DNA of 64,000 nt, taken from NCBI GenBank assembly GCA_003054665.1, contig QAYY01000026.1:1-64000 (forward strand), read 5' to 3'. The notes under the pieces were generated by a model. The model worked only from the letters and a program-made list of their open reading frames with translations. It ran no database searches and was not told the origin of the DNA. Both the position numbers and the translations under genes were made by a program. Positions within the stretch are counted from its first letter, which is position 1; each line of letters opens with the position of its first letter. Source of the DNA: Opitutaceae bacterium EW11 (GTDB lineage Bacteria; Verrucomicrobiota; Verrucomicrobiia; Opitutales; Opitutaceae). Positions 44,222 through 53,328 of this stretch are shown here, in pieces.

Positions 44222-47200
44222 CTACGTGATGCCATTGCCGTCGGCCAGCGACTGGTAAGCCGCGCTTGTCCGGGCAACGCAGCGCCTCACTTCGGCGATG
44301 AGGCGAGCATAGTCCCGGCGCTCCGGTTCGCCGCCCGTCCGCCAGAGCCAACGGTCGTACTTGCCCGAAACAGCCTCGTTCGCCACGCGGACGATGAGGC
44401 CCATCAGCAGCCGGGAGACGTCGTTGTAGTTGTCGATCGTCTGCCGGTAAAATGGGCAGCGCGAATCGTGGGCGATCCTGGCGATGTCGCTCGACCGCCG
44501 GTTGTACATTCGGCCGAACTGGGCGAACGCACGGCGGTAGGGAATCGGTCGCCGCACGATGATCCCGTCCGTCCGGGCGTAGTGGATTTCCGATACAGGC
44601 AGGGCGATACCGCGGTGGTACCGGTGCAGTTCGTCCTCCGCCAGGGTCATCTGCTCGATGATCTTCATGCCGGCGTTGATTGCCGTGCTGCCCTTCAGGA
44701 TTCCGAAATACCACGCTCCCGACGCCGGCGTGGGCTCACCCGTGGCGCCTGGGGGCAGTTCGTGAAAGCTGAGCCCGGGACGGGAGAGACCGAGCGTGCC
44801 CCAGTTGGAGAACCACTGACGCGAGTAGAGGTAGCGGTGCTCGCTGTTGGTCGGACGGTACCAGCAGTGGGCGAGCCGCATGAGATCCCAGGGCGTGAGC
44901 GTGCTGAGGAGCAGGAGGAGGGCGGCGGTCCAGGCGGTGTCCTCGGACGGAAACAGGTCCGGCGCGTCCTTGCATCCGGACTGTGCCCATTTCAGGTCGA
45001 GTTTGGCGTCCCAATCGAGAATCCCGGAGTGCCGCTTGAGGAGGTGCCCCTTTCGATCGAGGGCGGCGAAAACCATTTCGAGGTAGGCCGAGACGCAGTT
45101 TTCCCCGGTTTCCATCGAAATCGTGAAAACGCCGGCGGGCGGGGACGGTACGTGCGCGCCGGCCGGCTCCGATGCCGGCGCAGACGGCTTCTCTTGCGAT
45201 GCCGACAGGGCGGGCGCCGGAAAGCCGGGTTCCCAGCCGCGGTAGAAACCGATCCTCCGGCATTCGGGCACGGTCCGGTCGCACCACCGGATGTACGCGC
45301 GCTGGCGTTTCGCGATATCGAACCAGGTCACGCTGGCCGGATCCGCCGGGGGAGAGATGCCGTCGATATCGACGAGGGTCGCGACTTCGGGATCGAACGT
45401 CAGGACGCCGACGTTGTTTCTCTCGGGGATTGCGTAGCACTCGGGAGAATCGGCGCCGAACGCGAGTTGGTGGCCCGCCGTGACGAACCGGCGGGAGAGC
45501 CGGCCGCCGACGGGCAGCGGTTCGAGGTACTGCGTGCCGAGTTCCTTCAGCCAAATCTCGTCGATGGACACCACCTGGCAGTCGCCCAGGGCGTTGAGGT
45601 AATGGGTGACGACGTTTCGCTGAAAGGCCGCATAGTCCTGGGAGTTGCTGACGTTGACCTGGATCCGTTGGCCGAACGTCGCCTGGAGGATCCGGGTGTG
45701 GGTGCTGATGTATTGGTCGAGCGGAGACCCGACCGACTCGGCGAATAGCGACAGGTTGATCTGCACCGGTTCGAGCCGGCCGCAGAGGACGCCCTTGAAA
45801 AACGAGAGCCGGTCCTCCGCCACGATCCGCTCCGGCGTGCGTTTCAGTTCCCAGACGCTCTGGGGCTCGCGCAGGCTGGCGAGTTTCTGGACGGAGAAAA
45901 CCTTGCTCGTCTCGGCGCGGAGTTCGACGTGGCGGAGCACAAACACGTGATCGGCGAGCCCGGCGGCGAGCGAACTGGCGAGCGGATTGCGGCCTTCGCC
46001 GACTTCGACCATGTCGACGACAAACGCCGCGATGTCGCGCTTGCGGAACAGATCGAAGAGCGCCGCGAGGAAGTGGCTGGAGTCCCGGATGAGCGGAAAC
46101 TTGCCCCGCCATTCGAAGACGTTGTCCAGGACCACCCGCTTGGCGGATTTCGTCTGCCCCGGCTTGAGCGCGATCCCCGCCTTCTGCACGTCGCGTATCC
46201 ACTCGTCCAGGTCGCTCAGCAGTTTCCCTTCGCTCACGTGCTCCGGCAGCATTTCCTTCACCGCCAGGACGCGGTCCGCGAAGGCCGTGTAGCCGGCCTT
46301 CATGCGCTGAAGGACCGGCGCGCGATGCAGGGTCGTGAGGTAGAGGGTTGTGTCGGCGTCCTGCAGCGCGAAATGCATCGCCAGCTCCGAAGCGATGGAG
46401 TCGAGATCCGAGACCAGTACGCTGACGGTCCCCTGCTGGATGTATCCGGGCGCTTTCCCCTCCGAGTTGAGCGCCAGCACGGCGCGGTCGACCGTGTCGA
46501 CGCCCAGGGTGTAGTCCCTCGCGGAAGCCGCGGACGCGGCGTGCGGTTCGCCGCCGGGGCCGTCGCGCCCTCCGAGGACGTGAAGCTGGGTGGCCAGGGA
46601 CGGGTAGATCACGAAGCCATGGGGCGGTTTGCGGGTGCCGCCGCGAATGGAGAAATGGTGGCGTCCGCGCCGGATGGGCTGATGTTTCGCTTTGACGATC
46701 TCGAAGCTTCGTTCGCGGTAGCCGTTGGGAAACACCTTCACGCCGAGCCTGAAGACGACGTCGGCGGCGTACGCCTCCGGGGTGGTGGCGATCTGCGCCT
46801 CCTCGGCGGTCTGGCTGGCTGCTGTCTGTTCCTCGAACGTAAGCCAGACGTTGAGCCCGAGCTCTGCGCAGCGGTTGCGAATCCTTTTGTAGATCGTGCC
46901 GGCGCCGGCCTCCCCGGCCGCGGCCTGCCGCTCGCCCAGCATCGATTCGAGCTTCAGGATATCGGCATTGTCGATACAGAGCAGTGCCTTCCGGCCGGCC
47001 ATGCCGCCCTTCATCGAGTCGGTCAGCCGCTCGAACACGGCGGTGAGTTTCAGCCGCTGCTTCGCCGGATCGATCGGCATCTGAATCACGACCAGCGGGC
47101 ATTCGGGGTTGCCGGCGCTGTGAAGGTCGAACCCGATTCGCCGGAGGGCTCTGTCGTCGACGAAACCGAACGCCCTGATCTTTTCCAGAACCGTCTGTGG

Positions 47201-47503
47201 GGACTCTTCGGATACGAAAACAGCCTGGGCGGCGCCCGAGGGCCGCGCGGCGGCGAAGCCGAAGCGGCAGCAGAGCTGGAGGGCGAGAACGGACTTGCCG
47301 CTGCCGGCCGCCCCGAAGATCACGCCGAAGAACCCCGTCTCCGGGTTATGGGCGATACCGAATTCTCCCCCCGGCGCGTTTCCGTTTTCGCCCGAAGGAG
47401 CGGGGGACAGAAGCAGACGATCCAGGGAGGGAATGCCCGTGGGAAGCTGACAGAGGCCGTGCCTGCTATCGGCGCGGGAGGAGGGGACGAGCGTCGTTTT
47501 CAT
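44222..47503 (-). CDS. KaiC/RadA-like ATPase with degenerate second RecA domain and solute-binding-protein-like C-terminus
   Basis: A 1,093-residue cytosolic protein (no signal peptide). Residues ~15-300 are a KaiC-type RecA domain: Walker A GAAGSGKS (64-71), the KaiC-like VFVSEESPQTVLEKIRAFGF (95-114, Glu99/Glu100) and Walker B ALLCIDNAD (173-181). Residues ~330-565 look like a second RecA domain but the P-loop is replaced by VSDLDSIASELA. Residues ~611-1080 resemble an ABC solute-binding protein in motif order: YAAFQRNVVTHYL, VVSIDEIWLKELGTQYLEPL, CYAIPERNNVGVLTFD, GAWYFGILKGSTAINAG, and a CPFYRQTIDNYNDVSRLL end. The start overlaps the stop of the SIR2-like gene by 4 bases. Role unknown; candidate sensor or effector. 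Confidence 0.75.
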   Translation of the reverse strand: MKTTLVPSSRADSRHGLCQLPTGIPSLDRLLLSPAPSGENGNAPGGEFGIAHNPETGFFGVIFGAAGSGKSVLALQLCCRFGFAAARPSGAAQAVFVSEESPQTVLEKIRAFGFVDDRALRRIGFDLHSAGNPECPLVVIQMPIDPAKQRLKLTAVFERLTDSMKGGMAGRKALLCIDNADILKLESMLGERQAAAGEAGAGTIYKRIRNRCAELGLNVWLTFEEQTAASQTAEEAQIATTPEAYAADVVFRLGVKVFPNGYRERSFEIVKAKHQPIRRGRHHFSIRGGTRKPPHGFVIYPSLATQLHVLGGRDGPGGEPHAASAASARDYTLGVDTVDRAVLALNSEGKAPGYIQQGTVSVLVSDLDSIASELAMHFALQDADTTLYLTTLHRAPVLQRMKAGYTAFADRVLAVKEMLPEHVSEGKLLSDLDEWIRDVQKAGIALKPGQTKSAKRVVLDNVFEWRGKFPLIRDSSHFLAALFDLFRKRDIAAFVVDMVEVGEGRNPLASSLAAGLADHVFVLRHVELRAETSKVFSVQKLASLREPQSVWELKRTPERIVAEDRLSFFKGVLCGRLEPVQINLSLFAESVGSPLDQYISTHTRILQATFGQRIQVNVSNSQDYAAFQRNVVTHYLNALGDCQVVSIDEIWLKELGTQYLEPLPVGGRLSRRFVTAGHQLAFGADSPECYAIPERNNVGVLTFDPEVATLVDIDGISPPADPASVTWFDIAKRQRAYIRWCDRTVPECRRIGFYRGWEPGFPAPALSASQEKPSAPASEPAGAHVPSPPAGVFTISMETGENCVSAYLEMVFAALDRKGHLLKRHSGILDWDAKLDLKWAQSGCKDAPDLFPSEDTAWTAALLLLLSTLTPWDLMRLAHCWYRPTNSEHRYLYSRQWFSNWGTLGLSRPGLSFHELPPGATGEPTPASGAWYFGILKGSTAINAGMKIIEQMTLAEDELHRYHRGIALPVSEIHYARTDGIIVRRPIPYRRAFAQFGRMYNRRSSDIARIAHDSRCPFYRQTIDNYNDVSRLLMGLIVRVANEAVSGKYDRWLWRTGGEPERRDYARLIAEVRRCVARTSAAYQSLADGNGIT

Positions 47504-48663
47504 AGTTCCGACTCCGATTTGTGCGCGGACCTCACCAACTCCTGGCAGAAGGAGACGAAGCCGTGCGGATGGATGCGCAGCCTGACTTTTTGTCCGAGCG
47601 TCCCCGCGAATTCGGCCCAGGCCCTGCGGATGGACTCCTCGCTCTCGTTTCCGCAGATGGTGACGGCGGGCAATTCGGGCGTGCTGAGCACGTCGGCGAA
47701 GAGGTATTTGATGTAGCGATCCAGCGTGGGCATCGAGTAGCCGACGATCACGATCTCGGAAGCGAGCTTCAGCTCCTGGCGGGCCTGACCGAGAAGGTCC
47801 GCCCAGAACGATTCGAACGAGCCGCGCAACCAGGACGGCCAGATCAACGTGTTTCTCCCCTGGTTTTCCTGAAAGCCGGAGGAGGCGCAGGAATCCACGA
47901 GCACGCGCTGTCGGGACGCCGGGCCGGAGGCGTGCCAGTTGATCGAGCCGTGCAGCTTGATGAGATAGAGGGTGCCGGGATCCCTGTGCTTCAGTTTCAC
48001 CAGCAGACTCCGGCAGTCTTTGCCGATGTCCACGCGATCGCCGTAGCTCACCCGCAGCGGGTACTTCCGCTTCGTTCCGATGCAGTAGTTCCTGGCGAGG
48101 TGCTGGACGGTGTGCTCGAGGACGAGGTCGTAATTGAGCGAAATGACTGTCGGCCTGCTTTTCGGAGGGCGAGGGGCGAGGAGATGAGCGACGAAGGCGT
48201 CGTAGGCGCTGATCGTGGTGGACGCTGTGCCGCAGGGGCTGTTGGACACCTTGGGTTGAAGCGCGGTGAGATAGCCTTCGACCTGCAGCTGCGGCTGCTG
48301 GAGATTCTCCGGTTCGATGCCGGACGGCCCGGGCGGGGACTTCTGGCAGACGGCGACCACGAATTCCTCGAGTGTGCGGCGGTAGCCGGTGTCCCGGGGT
48401 TCCAGCAGATCGACGATGCAGAAAAGGTCGGCGATGGAGGGGCTCTCCTGGTGGTTGCACACCATGCGGAGCGCCGGGATGTACTGGTCGAGCAGCCGCA
48501 TCATCCGGTGCGCCAACGGACCCTGGTGGGTGCTCTTGATATGGTTCATGCCTTCCTCCAGGAAGTCGGCAATCACGGGGAGACCGTACGGTTTCGAGAA
48601 TCCGCTTCCGAGGAAGTAGACCGTTTTTCCCGGAATCCGCGGAGTGTTGCGGGCGGCATGCAT
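47500..48663 (-). CDS. SIR2-like protein (predicted NAD+-binding or NADase)
   Basis: A 387-residue protein of the SIR2-like type seen in defence systems, not the histone-deacetylase type: the zinc-binding Cys tetrad is absent. Motifs: GSGFS (19-23) for NAD+ phosphate, LNYDLVLEH (176-184) with the catalytic Asn, KLHGSINW (236-243) with the catalytic His238, and VGYSMPTLDRYI (307-318). These are kept, so NAD+ hydrolysis is plausible. ATG 48663 is the likely start; ATG 48771 in the same frame would add a basic 36-residue tail. It is translationally coupled (ATGA overlap) to the KaiC-like gene. GC content matches the neighbours. Confidence 0.85.
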   Translation of the reverse strand: MHAARNTPRIPGKTVYFLGSGFSKPYGLPVIADFLEEGMNHIKSTHQGPLAHRMMRLLDQYIPALRMVCNHQESPSIADLFCIVDLLEPRDTGYRRTLEEFVVAVCQKSPPGPSGIEPENLQQPQLQVEGYLTALQPKVSNSPCGTASTTISAYDAFVAHLLAPRPPKSRPTVISLNYDLVLEHTVQHLARNYCIGTKRKYPLRVSYGDRVDIGKDCRSLLVKLKHRDPGTLYLIKLHGSINWHASGPASRQRVLVDSCASSGFQENQGRNTLIWPSWLRGSFESFWADLLGQARQELKLASEIVIVGYSMPTLDRYIKYLFADVLSTPELPAVTICGNESEESIRRAWAEFAGTLGQKVRLRIHPHGFVSFCQELVRSAHKSESEL

Positions 48664-49070
48664 GCGCGTGGGGAGACTGCGTCGCGGTTGCTGACGTAGC
48701 TGGCGTCGAGTGTTTCCCGCCTTGTGGAGATTCCCTCGGTTTTTTGCCGCCAGCGGACCGATCGTTGCCAATGGCCGTCCCTCAAATTCGCGAGAACGCG
48801 GAGAGGCGCCACGAATGCAGAGCTCGGGACCACGGGGTGTCGGCGGGTGTTTTTTTGAATAGGCCGGATCCCGCGGTCTTCAGGAGAGAAAGAGCATCTA
48901 GCTCCGGTCGCCGGTGAATTCAATGCTTTGGTCGCCCGCTGGAGCGGCGCCGGCCGATGAGCCGGGCCGGCTGGAGCTTTTTCGCGACGCCGAGTGGCGC
49001 TTTTTCCCGAACGCGCGTTCATTCCGCTTCACGTCCTGTTCCTCGGACGCCGGCGCGATTTCCCTCAACC
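48664..49070. other. Intergenic stretch upstream of the SIR2-like operon, 407 bases
   Basis: No gene is supported. It must hold the promoters of the SIR2-like operon (leftward) and the DUF1772 gene (rightward). A run of seven T at 48851-48857 is the only A+T-rich patch. No clear operator or repeat is visible. Confidence 0.35.
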
Positions 49071-49577
49071 ATGTCTCCTGGGCTCCACTTCGTCGTCGGC
49101 CTGGCCGCCATCCTCGGCTGCGGACTGATCGCGGGGACGTTTTTCGCGTTTTCGTGCTTCATCATGCGGGCTCTCGCCAAGCTGCCGGCGTCGCAGGGGA
49201 TCGCCGCGATGCAGTCAATCAACGTCGTCGTGCTGAACCCGATTTTCCTCGGCGTGTTTCTCGGCACCGGAGTGCTCTGCGCCGGACTGGCCGTGCACGC
49301 GGCGTTGAGCTGGTCGCATGCCGGGGCGGGATGGCTGCTGGCGGGCGGTTTGTTTTATCTCGCGGGGGATATCGTCGTCACCGGGGCCTGCAACGTCCCT
49401 CGAAACGACATGCTCGCGCGGCTCGATCCGCAGAGCGAGACGGCCGCCGCGCTGTGGGGCGACTACATCGGCGGCTGGACGGCGTGGAACCACGTGCGAA
49501 CGGTCACCGGCCTCGCGGCGGCGGGGTGTCTGACGATCGGCCTCCAGTTGTCGCACTCCGGCAATCTCGGGCTGTAA
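49071..49577 (+). CDS. DUF1772 (anthrone-oxygenase-like) membrane protein
   Basis: A 168-residue membrane protein with four hydrophobic helices. The family opening (FVVGLAAILGCGLIAGTFFAFSCFIMRAL), the NVPRND motif near residue 108 and the closing WTAWNHVRTVTGLAAAGC match DUF1772, related to anthrone oxygenases. NVPRND and the WNHVR residues are probably functional. Starts at ATG 49071. The partner enzyme is unknown. Confidence 0.8.
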   Translation: MSPGLHFVVGLAAILGCGLIAGTFFAFSCFIMRALAKLPASQGIAAMQSINVVVLNPIFLGVFLGTGVLCAGLAVHAALSWSHAGAGWLLAGGLFYLAGDIVVTGACNVPRNDMLARLDPQSETAAALWGDYIGGWTAWNHVRTVTGLAAAGCLTIGLQLSHSGNLGL

Positions 49578-49622
49578 CGGACACCCCCGCGGTGGGAGAC
49601 GGGGCCGTCGCTGCGCGCCGCC

Positions 49623-50207
49623 TCAGGCGTGCTTCAGGACGAGCGCCACCACGCCTTGAACCAGTTTGCGGTTCAACGGAGCGTGCCCGATCAGCAGCCG
49701 GTACCAGATCGCGCCGAAGACAAAATCCAGCAGTAGTTCGAGATCGACGCCGGAGGCGAGTTCGCCGCGGCGTTGCGCGTCGCGCAGCATCTCGCGAACC
49801 GGAGCGCGCCGGCCGGCGATGAAGCGGTCACGAAACGCGGTGCGGAATTCGTCTTTCACCTGGGCCTCTGCGGACAAACTGCGGAGGACCTCGCCGACGG
49901 GCCCGTTGAGCCGGTCGACGACGCTTTGGAAGTACTGCGAGAGATCGCGTTCGAGTCGACCCGTGCGCGGCGGCGGGATCTGCTCGGCGCCCAGCTGCAA
50001 CAGTGCGTCGAGCAGGAGTTCGCCGGCCGATTTCCAGCGGCGATAGATCGTCGCTTTGCTGATGCCCGTGAGGCGCGCGATCTCGTCGATGCTGAAGCCG
50101 GCGTAGCCGCGCTCCTCGATCAGCTTTAGCGCCGTCGCGAGAAGCCTGCGGTCGGCGTTCGGATCGCGCGGCCGCCCGAGCCGGCGAGCGGAGGGCTTCT
50201 CAAGCAT
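49623..50207 (-). CDS. TetR-family transcriptional regulator
   Basis: A 194-residue TetR protein. DNA-binding helix-turn-helix: LLATALKLIEERGYAGFSIDEIARLTGISKATIYRRW (within residues ~20-58). The C-terminal part is a TetR_C-like helical ligand-binding domain. Start ATG 50207 (MLEKPSARRLGRPRDP). It is divergent from the SDR gene at 50283; two operator-like palindromes lie between. It probably represses both genes. Confidence 0.85.
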   Translation of the reverse strand: MLEKPSARRLGRPRDPNADRRLLATALKLIEERGYAGFSIDEIARLTGISKATIYRRWKSAGELLLDALLQLGAEQIPPPRTGRLERDLSQYFQSVVDRLNGPVGEVLRSLSAEAQVKDEFRTAFRDRFIAGRRAPVREMLRDAQRRGELASGVDLELLLDFVFGAIWYRLLIGHAPLNRKLVQGVVALVLKHA

Positions 50208-50221
50208 CGGTCTCTGGTAGT

Positions 50222-50270
50222 ACTTACGAAACGGTTCGTACAGGAAATTTGACTTACGAAACGGTGCGTT
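50222..50270. promoter_or_regulatory. Pair of TetR-type palindromic operators
   Basis: The sequence ACTTACGAAACGG occurs twice, at 50222-50234 and 50252-50264, exactly 30 bases apart. The first is the centre of a perfect palindrome, TACGAA ACGG TTCGTA (50225-50240); the second is imperfect (TACGAA ACGG TGCGTT, 50255-50270). Typical of TetR autorepression covering a divergent promoter. Confidence 0.75.
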
Positions 50271-50282
50271 CATGTATTCCGC

Positions 50283-51008
50283 ATGACTCAAGAACTCGAC
50301 GGCAAGCGCGTGGTGGTGATGGGCGGCGGCTCGGGAATCGGACTGGCGGCGGCGAAATCCCTGGCGGGACTCGGCGCGCGGGTGATCGTGACGGGGCGGT
50401 CGGAGGAGAAACTGCAGGCGGCTGTCCGCGACGCCGGCGTGCCCCTCGAACACGCGGCGTTCGATGCGGGCTCGGAGCCGTCGGTGCGCGCGTTTTTCGA
50501 CCGCGTGGGAGCCGTCGACCATCTCGTGCTCACGCTGAGCGGGGCGAAGGGCGGTGGACTCTTCCGCGAGGTCGCGATCGGGTCCGTGCGCGAGGGATTC
50601 GAGGCGAAATTCTTCCCGCATTTCCTCGCGGCACAGCTCGCGCTTCCGCATCTGGCGCGCGACGGTTCGATCACGTTTGTTTCCGCCATCTCGGCGCGCG
50701 GATCGATGCCCGGCACGGCGGGACTCGCCGCGATCAACGGCGCGATCGAGGCGATGGTGCGGCCTCTCGCTCGGGAGCTGAAGCCGCTGCGCGTGAATGC
50801 CGTTTCCCCCGGCGTCGTCGAGACGCCGTGGTGGGACGCGCTGCCCGCGGGGCAGCGGCAGGCGTTTCTGCAGAGCGCAGCGTCGATGACGCTCGTGGGA
50901 CGGAATGCGAAGCCGGAGGAAGCCGCCGCGGCGATCGTCTTCGTGGTGACGAACGGCTTCGTGACCGGCACGGTGATCGAGGTGGATGGTGGCGTGCGTT
51001 TGAGCTGA
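50283..51008 (+). CDS. Short-chain dehydrogenase/reductase-like protein lacking the catalytic Tyr and Lys
   Basis: A 241-residue Rossmann protein of the SDR family. The cofactor motif is intact (GGGSGIG, 14-20), the N-terminal VVVMGG strand is normal, and the Ser-containing FVSAISARG is kept. The catalytic Y-x-x-x-K is changed: the usual YAASKAA segment reads LAAINGA (148-154), so Leu replaces Tyr and Asn replaces Lys. It may therefore not catalyse hydride transfer with the usual proton relay. Many annotated relatives share this change. It is divergent from the TetR gene and likely under its control. Confidence 0.8.
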   Translation: MTQELDGKRVVVMGGGSGIGLAAAKSLAGLGARVIVTGRSEEKLQAAVRDAGVPLEHAAFDAGSEPSVRAFFDRVGAVDHLVLTLSGAKGGGLFREVAIGSVREGFEAKFFPHFLAAQLALPHLARDGSITFVSAISARGSMPGTAGLAAINGAIEAMVRPLARELKPLRVNAVSPGVVETPWWDALPAGQRQAFLQSAASMTLVGRNAKPEEAAAAIVFVVTNGFVTGTVIEVDGGVRLS

Positions 51009-51105
51009 GCGCCGCCCTGCCGCTGCGGGCGCCACTCCGCAATTTGTCACAAGCGAGGGTTTGCCGTGCCCCGCTTGGAGCAGCAACCTGCGTTCGACCT
51101 GTATC

Positions 51106-52236
51106 ATGAAACGCATCCAACGCATCGGCATCCTCACGGCGGGCGGCGACAGCCCCGGACTCAACGCGGCCATCCGGGCGGTCGGAAAAACCGCAGTCGG
51201 GCAGTACGGTTGGGAGCTGATCGGTTTCCGCGACGGCTTCCTCGGCATGATTGAGGACCACTGGGTCGACCTCGATAAGCGGGGTCTCGTCGGCATGCTG
51301 ACGCTGGGCGGCACCGTGCTGGGAACCTCGCGGGACAAACCGCACCGGATGCCTTCCGAGGACGGCGGCACGAAGGACATGACGGGGGCGATCGTGAAAA
51401 CCTACCGCCGCCACAAGCTCGACGCACTCGTGTGTATCGGCGGAGGGGGGACGCACAAGAACGCGGCTCGGCTGGTCGAGAAGGGCCTGAACATCGTCTC
51501 GTTGCCGAAGACGATCGACAACGATGTGGCGCTGACGGACGACACCATCGGCTTCGACACCGCGCTGGGCATCGCGACGGAGGTGCTCGACCGGCTGCAC
51601 AGCACAGCGCACAGCCATCATCGGATCATCATCGCCGAAATCATGGGGCACCGCGCCGGCTGGCTCGCGTTGGGCGCGGGCATCGCGGGCGGGGCCGACG
51701 TCATTCTCGTCCCGGAGATCGCCTACGACGTGAAAAAAGTCGCGGCCGCGATTCGCCGCCGTTCCGAGCACGGCTCCAATTTCAGCATCGTGTCGGTGGC
51801 GGAGGGCGCCATGCCCAAGTCGGACGCTCTCCAACTCGAGAAGCTCCTGAAACAGCGCGACAAGGCGCGGACGGACGAGGAGAGGAAAAAAACGAAGCAG
51901 GCGCTCGCTGCCTGGGACAAGGCGCGCGCCGGCCACACCATGCGGCTCGCGAGTCAGCTCGAGGAGCTGACTCACCTCGAGGCGCGCGTGACCATCCTCG
52001 GCTACGTCCAGCGCGGCGGCACACCGTCGTGCCACGATCGGCTTCTGGCGACGCGCCTCGGCACGGCCGCAGTGGAGTTCATCCGGGCCGGCAAGTTCGG
52101 TCAGATGGTCGCGACGCGCGGCGACGAACTGGTGGGCGTCCCGATCTCGAAGGTCGCGAAAAACATCAAGACCGTCCCCGCCGACCACGGCTGGATCGCT
52201 GCAGCACGCCGCGTCGGCACGAGTCTGGGCGACTGA
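51106..52236 (+). CDS. pfkA: 6-phosphofructokinase
   Basis: A 376-residue glycolytic enzyme phosphorylating fructose 6-phosphate. It has the family start ([18 protein letters not shown]), the nucleotide or PPi site [11 protein letters not shown] (111-120), LPKTIDNDV with the catalytic Asp and Lys135 (133-141), [11 protein letters not shown] and [13 protein letters not shown]. Two features differ from E. coli PfkA: GGGGT replaces GGDGS, and Lys replaces Gly before TIDND. Gly at the second position suggests ATP use, and the Lys is seen in PPi-dependent and mixed groups. The phosphoryl donor is therefore uncertain. Start ATG 51106. Confidence 0.85.
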   Translation: MKRIQRIGILTAGGDSPGLNAAIRAVGKTAVGQYGWELIGFRDGFLGMIEDHWVDLDKRGLVGMLTLGGTVLGTSRDKPHRMPSEDGGTKDMTGAIVKTYRRHKLDALVCIGGGGTHKNAARLVEKGLNIVSLPKTIDNDVALTDDTIGFDTALGIATEVLDRLHSTAHSHHRIIIAEIMGHRAGWLALGAGIAGGADVILVPEIAYDVKKVAAAIRRRSEHGSNFSIVSVAEGAMPKSDALQLEKLLKQRDKARTDEERKKTKQALAAWDKARAGHTMRLASQLEELTHLEARVTILGYVQRGGTPSCHDRLLATRLGTAAVEFIRAGKFGQMVATRGDELVGVPISKVAKNIKTVPADHGWIAAARRVGTSLGD

Positions 52237-52353
52237 CACGAGCTTCCCGGTCGGAGCCGCTTCGGGCAGCTGTCTCCGCAACCTGAGAATCGGGCCGGCG
52301 GATGCCGCCGGAGTCGGCGATCTGTACGCCGCGCTCCCGCGTGACTCGATGGG

Positions 52354-53220
52354 CTAGAGGCAGATCAGGGTGATGAGCAAGGTCACCAGAAGGGCGGTCG
52401 CGACGAGAAGGAAATAGGCGCCGCCGACGAGCGTGCCCAGAGCGATGGCTGTCCCTCGGGATGCGGAGAAGGACCGGCGCATCGAGGCGTAGTAGTAATA
52501 GACCGCGTAGAGAAACGCCGCGAGGTTGGCCCAGGTGGAGAGCGCCGGCAGGGCGAGGCCGACGAGCGAGGACCACCCGAACGCGACGATCCACCAGAGA
52601 AAGACGAAGGAGTGGAGGTGAATCGCGTACACCAGGTGCTGGATGTAGAAGTAGGGTTTCTTCCAATACGCGACGCGGGTGAGAAGGGCGAGAAACGGCA
52701 GGCAGACCAGCAGCGCCTTGGGGACGGCGTGGGCGAACTCCGCCAGCGTCCTTTCCGGATGCTGCGCCTTTTCAAGAAGCGTCTTGCGGATCGCGAGATT
52801 CCGCTCGGGCGAGAGGCCCAGATCGAGCTGGATGTCGTTCAGGTTCTGTTCGCCGCCGATCACCACGCTCGCCTTTCCTCCCCCGACTTCCTGAACCGAA
52901 TCGTGCGAGGAACGGAAAAAAACGAAGAAGAACAGCAGGCTGATCACCACGTAGAACCGGAACGGCGGGACATGACGGGCCCTGCGACCGGCATTGAAGT
53001 CCACCGTCATTCGCCCGGGGCGAAACAGCAGGTCGTAGAAGCCGTGGAGAAAGGAGTGGTCGACGTGGAACCAGGCTTCGAGCGCTTCGTGAAGGACGTG
53101 GCGGAGCCCCCGGTGAAAATCCACGTCCTTCTGCCCGCAACGGTGGCAGTACGCCCCTTGAAGGGGAGTGCCGCAATTCTGGCAGGATGAGTGGACTGGG
53201 GCGCTGGATGTCTCGTGCAC
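52354..53220 (-). CDS. DUF3667 membrane protein with zinc ribbon
   Basis: A 288-residue membrane protein. A zinc ribbon (CQNCG ... CHRCGQKD) occupies residues ~13-31, followed by the DUF3667 helical part (FLHGFYDLLFRPGRMTVDFNAGRRARHVPPFRFYVVISLLFFF). About five transmembrane segments follow. The family is common in Bacteroidetes and Verrucomicrobia; function unknown. Confidence 0.8.
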   Translation of the reverse strand: MHETSSAPVHSSCQNCGTPLQGAYCHRCGQKDVDFHRGLRHVLHEALEAWFHVDHSFLHGFYDLLFRPGRMTVDFNAGRRARHVPPFRFYVVISLLFFFVFFRSSHDSVQEVGGGKASVVIGGEQNLNDIQLDLGLSPERNLAIRKTLLEKAQHPERTLAEFAHAVPKALLVCLPFLALLTRVAYWKKPYFYIQHLVYAIHLHSFVFLWWIVAFGWSSLVGLALPALSTWANLAAFLYAVYYYYASMRRSFSASRGTAIALGTLVGGAYFLLVATALLVTLLITLICL

Positions 53221-53328
53221 GCAGGCAAGCTAGGACGATGCGGCCGCCTGCAAAGACAATTGTCTCCCCGGCAGGAATCGGCCCGCCGGTATCCATCTTC
53301 TGGAGCGGGCGGACCGGCGCACCCTCCG

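Noticed and set aside
45929-47716. A 595-codon open frame on the plus strand
   Set aside because: Antisense to the KaiC-like gene, unstructured composition, no start context or motifs.
47500-48663. Classical sirtuin deacetylase
   Set aside because: The zinc-binding Cys tetrad is missing; motif set matches the SIR2-like NADase group instead.
44222-48663. SIR2-HerA (Nezha-type) system
   Set aside because: The ATPase has KaiC-type motifs (VSEESP segment, RecA core) and no HerA/FtsK signature.
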